A DNA stretch of 24,884 nucleotides from Bacteroidales bacterium UBA1205 (lineage in GTDB: Bacteria > Bacteroidota > Bacteroidia > Bacteroidales > WCHB1-69), in contig DBXT01000073.1 of NCBI GenBank assembly GCA_002309615.1, forward strand, positions 1-24,884, in the 5' to 3' direction. Numbering within the stretch: position 1 is the first letter of the stretch; each line of letters starts with the position of its first letter. The notes below the pieces were generated by a model that saw nothing but the letters and a program-made list of their open reading frames with translations, did no database searches and was not told the DNA's origin. The translations under genes were made by a program, and so were the position numbers. Shown here piece by piece: positions 23,236 through 24,884 of this stretch.

Positions 23236-24884
23236 TTATTTTGCAATCACTATTCTGTACGCATATTCCTTGTCTCCTGCCATGATTTTCAATATATAAA
23301 CACCATTGGACAAATGCGGATAAAGTGTTATGCGGTGATTTTGGTAATGCATTTCCATGGTATTAACCATTCTGCCGACCATATCATACACTTGCAAGCG
23401 TGTGCCCGGTTCTATGGCTTCTCCTTCTATCTGTATCATATTTTGTGCAGGGTTGGGGTAAATTTTGATGCCGGTGAGCGATGTTTCGTCAATGCCGATA
23501 GTTACATCTACAAATATTTCCGCACTGTCGGAGGTGCATCCCTGCTGATTGGTGACCAACAATTCATACCAACCGGTACGATTGGCGGTATAGGTCTGCT
23601 CGGTGGCGCCCGATATTATCGCATGTTCGTAGTACCATTGATTTCCGTCTGCATAGTTGGAAGACAAAACAACTTTATCGGCGGAGATTACCGGTCTTGC
23701 CGGTTTGGCATAATGGAAAACATGTACGGCATCGCTCCAAGGACTATAGTAGCCCGCACGCATCACTCTTACCTGATAGGCTCCTGTATCGCTGACGGTA
23801 ATAGAAGGCGTTGTCTGCCCGGATGACCATACATAAGCATCATATCCTGCCGGGGCTGTTAATGTAACGAAATCGCCGGGGCAAACATACAAGTCTCCGT
23901 TAGGACTAACCACAGGCTTGTCCGGAACAAAGGCACTGCTGTCAAGCGTGATTTCAGCCATAGCGGACACACAGCCATGACTATTGGTGACCATTACACC
24001 ATATAAGCCGGGAGCGGCTGCGGTATAGGTTTGCGAAGTGGCACCGCTGATAGCCTGCCGATTGTAATACCATTGGTTGCCGGTCAATTCACTGGAAGTG
24101 AGTATGTTTTTATTGGCAGTGATAACAGGGGTGGCAGGTTGTGCATAGTTGTGCAAGCGTACGCTGTCGCTCCAAGGACTATAATAGCCTGGTTTGTCAG
24201 CCACCTTTACGGCATAGTCACCCGTATCGCTTACCATTATCTGTTGAGTGGTTTGTCCCGTTGTCCACAAATAGTAATTGTAGCCCGATGGGGCTGTTAA
24301 AGTAACAGAATCACCAGGGCAGGTATAAACATTCCCAACAGGTATAATGGTCGGCTTTTGCGGAGCAAACACGGACGAATCCACTACTATGCTTGCCATA
24401 GCGGACGAACAACCTGTGTTGTTGGTAACCACCACTCCGTAAGTGCCGGGTTGGGTAGCCGTATAGGTTTTGCCGGTCGCCCCGTTGATAGGATTGTTGT
24501 TATAATACCACTGATTGCCATTATTGGCACTGGAGGTAAGTGTGGAATCTTGTCTTGCAATGGTAGGAGTCAAAGGTGCAGAGGTGAAATAAACGGCTAC
24601 GGTGTCACTCCACTGACTGACAAAACCATCGCTTGTAACGACTCTCACCGCATACAATCCCGTATTTGTTACAGAAATATAAGATGTAGTATCTCCTGTG
24701 GACCACTGATAGGAAGCATATCCCGTGCGGGTGGCAAGCGTGATGGTATCACCCTCGCAACGGACGGTGTCGGAGGCTGTAATAGCGGGCTTTTCTAATT
24801 GCTGCAGCAAAAATTGCAGTCCGGCATAAGCATCTATCTTACCGCGTCCCCAAATGTCTGCATTGGTATAATAACTGTCTTTTA
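23236..24884 (-). CDS. Large T9SS-exported protein, 3' part (probably S8 peptidase tail), 5' end outside window
   Basis: At least 548 codons; the frame runs off the right edge, so any start inside the window (for example the TTG at 24810) is not the real one. The first visible residues, ADIWGRGKIDAYAGLQFL, resemble the end of subtilisin-like S8 peptidase domains; the catalytic part, if present, lies outside the window. Three tandem modules follow (24792-24358, 24357-23920, 23919-23500), each combining a CxGDxVTL-type Ig-like domain with a second domain containing GNQWYY, TYTA and a TNxxGC loop. The last ~85 residues are a type A T9SS sorting domain: IYPNPAQN, LQVYDMVGR and LSNGVYILKI with the C-terminal strand YRIVIAK. 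The product would pass the outer membrane by T9SS, where the tail is cleaved. GC content is higher than in neighbouring genes. Confidence 0.85.
   Translation of the reverse strand, partial: KDSYYTNADIWGRGKIDAYAGLQFLLQQLEKPAITASDTVRCEGDTITLATRTGYASYQWSTGDTTSYISVTNTGLYAVRVVTSDGFVSQWSDTVAVYFTSAPLTPTIARQDSTLTSSANNGNQWYYNNNPINGATGKTYTATQPGTYGVVVTNNTGCSSAMASIVVDSSVFAPQKPTIIPVGNVYTCPGDSVTLTAPSGYNYYLWTTGQTTQQIMVSDTGDYAVKVADKPGYYSPWSDSVRLHNYAQPATPVITANKNILTSSELTGNQWYYNRQAISGATSQTYTAAAPGLYGVMVTNSHGCVSAMAEITLDSSAFVPDKPVVSPNGDLYVCPGDFVTLTAPAGYDAYVWSSGQTTPSITVSDTGAYQVRVMRAGYYSPWSDAVHVFHYAKPARPVISADKVVLSSNYADGNQWYYEHAIISGATEQTYTANRTGWYELLVTNQQGCTSDSAEIFVDVTIGIDETSLTGIKIYPNPAQNMIQIEGEAIEPGTRLQVYDMVGRMVNTMEMHYQNHRITLYPHLSNGVYILKIMAGDKEYAYRIVIAK
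23500..23919 (-). repeat. Module 3 of three tandem repeats
   Basis: 140-residue module beginning KPVVSPNGDL and ending IFVDVT, directly before the sorting domain. Its similarity to module 2 extends to the DNA level, for example GGGCTGTTAA next to the CPGD codons in both copies. Confidence 0.85.
23920..24357 (-). repeat. Module 2 of three tandem repeats
   Basis: 146-residue module beginning KPTIIPVGNV and ending AFVPD. It shares long blocks with module 3: CPGD-VTLTAP, SDTG, GYYSPWSD, ISGAT-QTYTA. Confidence 0.85.
24358..24792 (-). repeat. Module 1 of three tandem repeats
   Basis: 145-residue module beginning KPAITASDTV and ending VFAPQ. It is the most divergent copy (RCEGDTITLA in place of CPGDxVTLTAP), with the GNQWYY and TNNTGC blocks in the second half. 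Confidence 0.8.

Noticed and set aside
23500..24792. Tandem repeats considered as a CRISPR-like or satellite array
   Set aside because: The period is about 435 bases, in frame, and encodes protein modules; there are no short identical repeats with unique spacers.

Overview
This window reads as ordinary chromosomal sequence from a low-GC member of the Bacteroidota, most likely order Bacteroidales. The evidence is the repeated TAnnTTTG -7 promoter box ahead of genes, lipoproteins with a short signal peptide ending in Cys, a type IX secretion (T9SS) C-terminal sorting domain, and families largely confined to this phylum (DUF4270, DUF4846, DUF2851, a half-length glycogen synthase-like protein). 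No tRNA, rRNA, CRISPR array or prophage is visible. The only mobile-type gene is a REP-associated tyrosine (Y1/HUH) transposase near the left end.

Left part (1-5.2 kb): an iron-type superoxide dismutase starts at the window edge, followed by the HUH transposase, which carries a near-perfect 38-bp palindrome inside its reading frame. A minus-strand cluster follows, in transcription order: small lipoprotein, GatB/YqeY-domain protein, PaaI-like thioesterase, RecX, release factor 2 (prfB, with a classical +1 programmed frameshift) and a DUF4846 protein. The DUF4846 gene is clearly richer in GC than its neighbours.

Middle (5.2-12.9 kb): a divergent promoter region opens a plus-strand run of glycogen synthase-like half protein, DUF4270 lipoprotein, glmS and a membrane protein, ending at an intrinsic terminator. 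A lipoprotein gene then overlaps an MsbA-type ABC exporter gene by one base.

12.9-17.8 kb: a solitary butyrate kinase gene ends in a strong terminator that touches the start of an orphan ABC-2 permease. A short-chain dehydrogenase with its own terminator and a DUF2851 protein follow.

17.8-24.9 kb: on the minus strand a small PAS protein and a di-haem cytochrome c peroxidase lipoprotein form a probable two-gene operon, divergent from an ATP-grasp gene. Next come a TlpA-like thioredoxin with aat (leucyl/phenylalanyl-tRNA-protein transferase), then rubrerythrin. The window closes with the 3' part of a large T9SS-exported protein on the minus strand, built of three tandem ~145-residue modules and facing rubrerythrin across a bidirectional terminator.

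Several genes fit an anaerobe or microaerobe coping with oxygen: superoxide dismutase, rubrerythrin, di-haem peroxidase and TlpA-type thioredoxin. Butyrate kinase points to acyl-phosphate fermentation. No clearly new multi-gene system is evident. The points most worth a second look are the palindrome inside the transposase gene, the PAS/peroxidase pair, the defective glycogen synthase-like protein linked to DUF4270 and glmS, and the terminator-permease junction.
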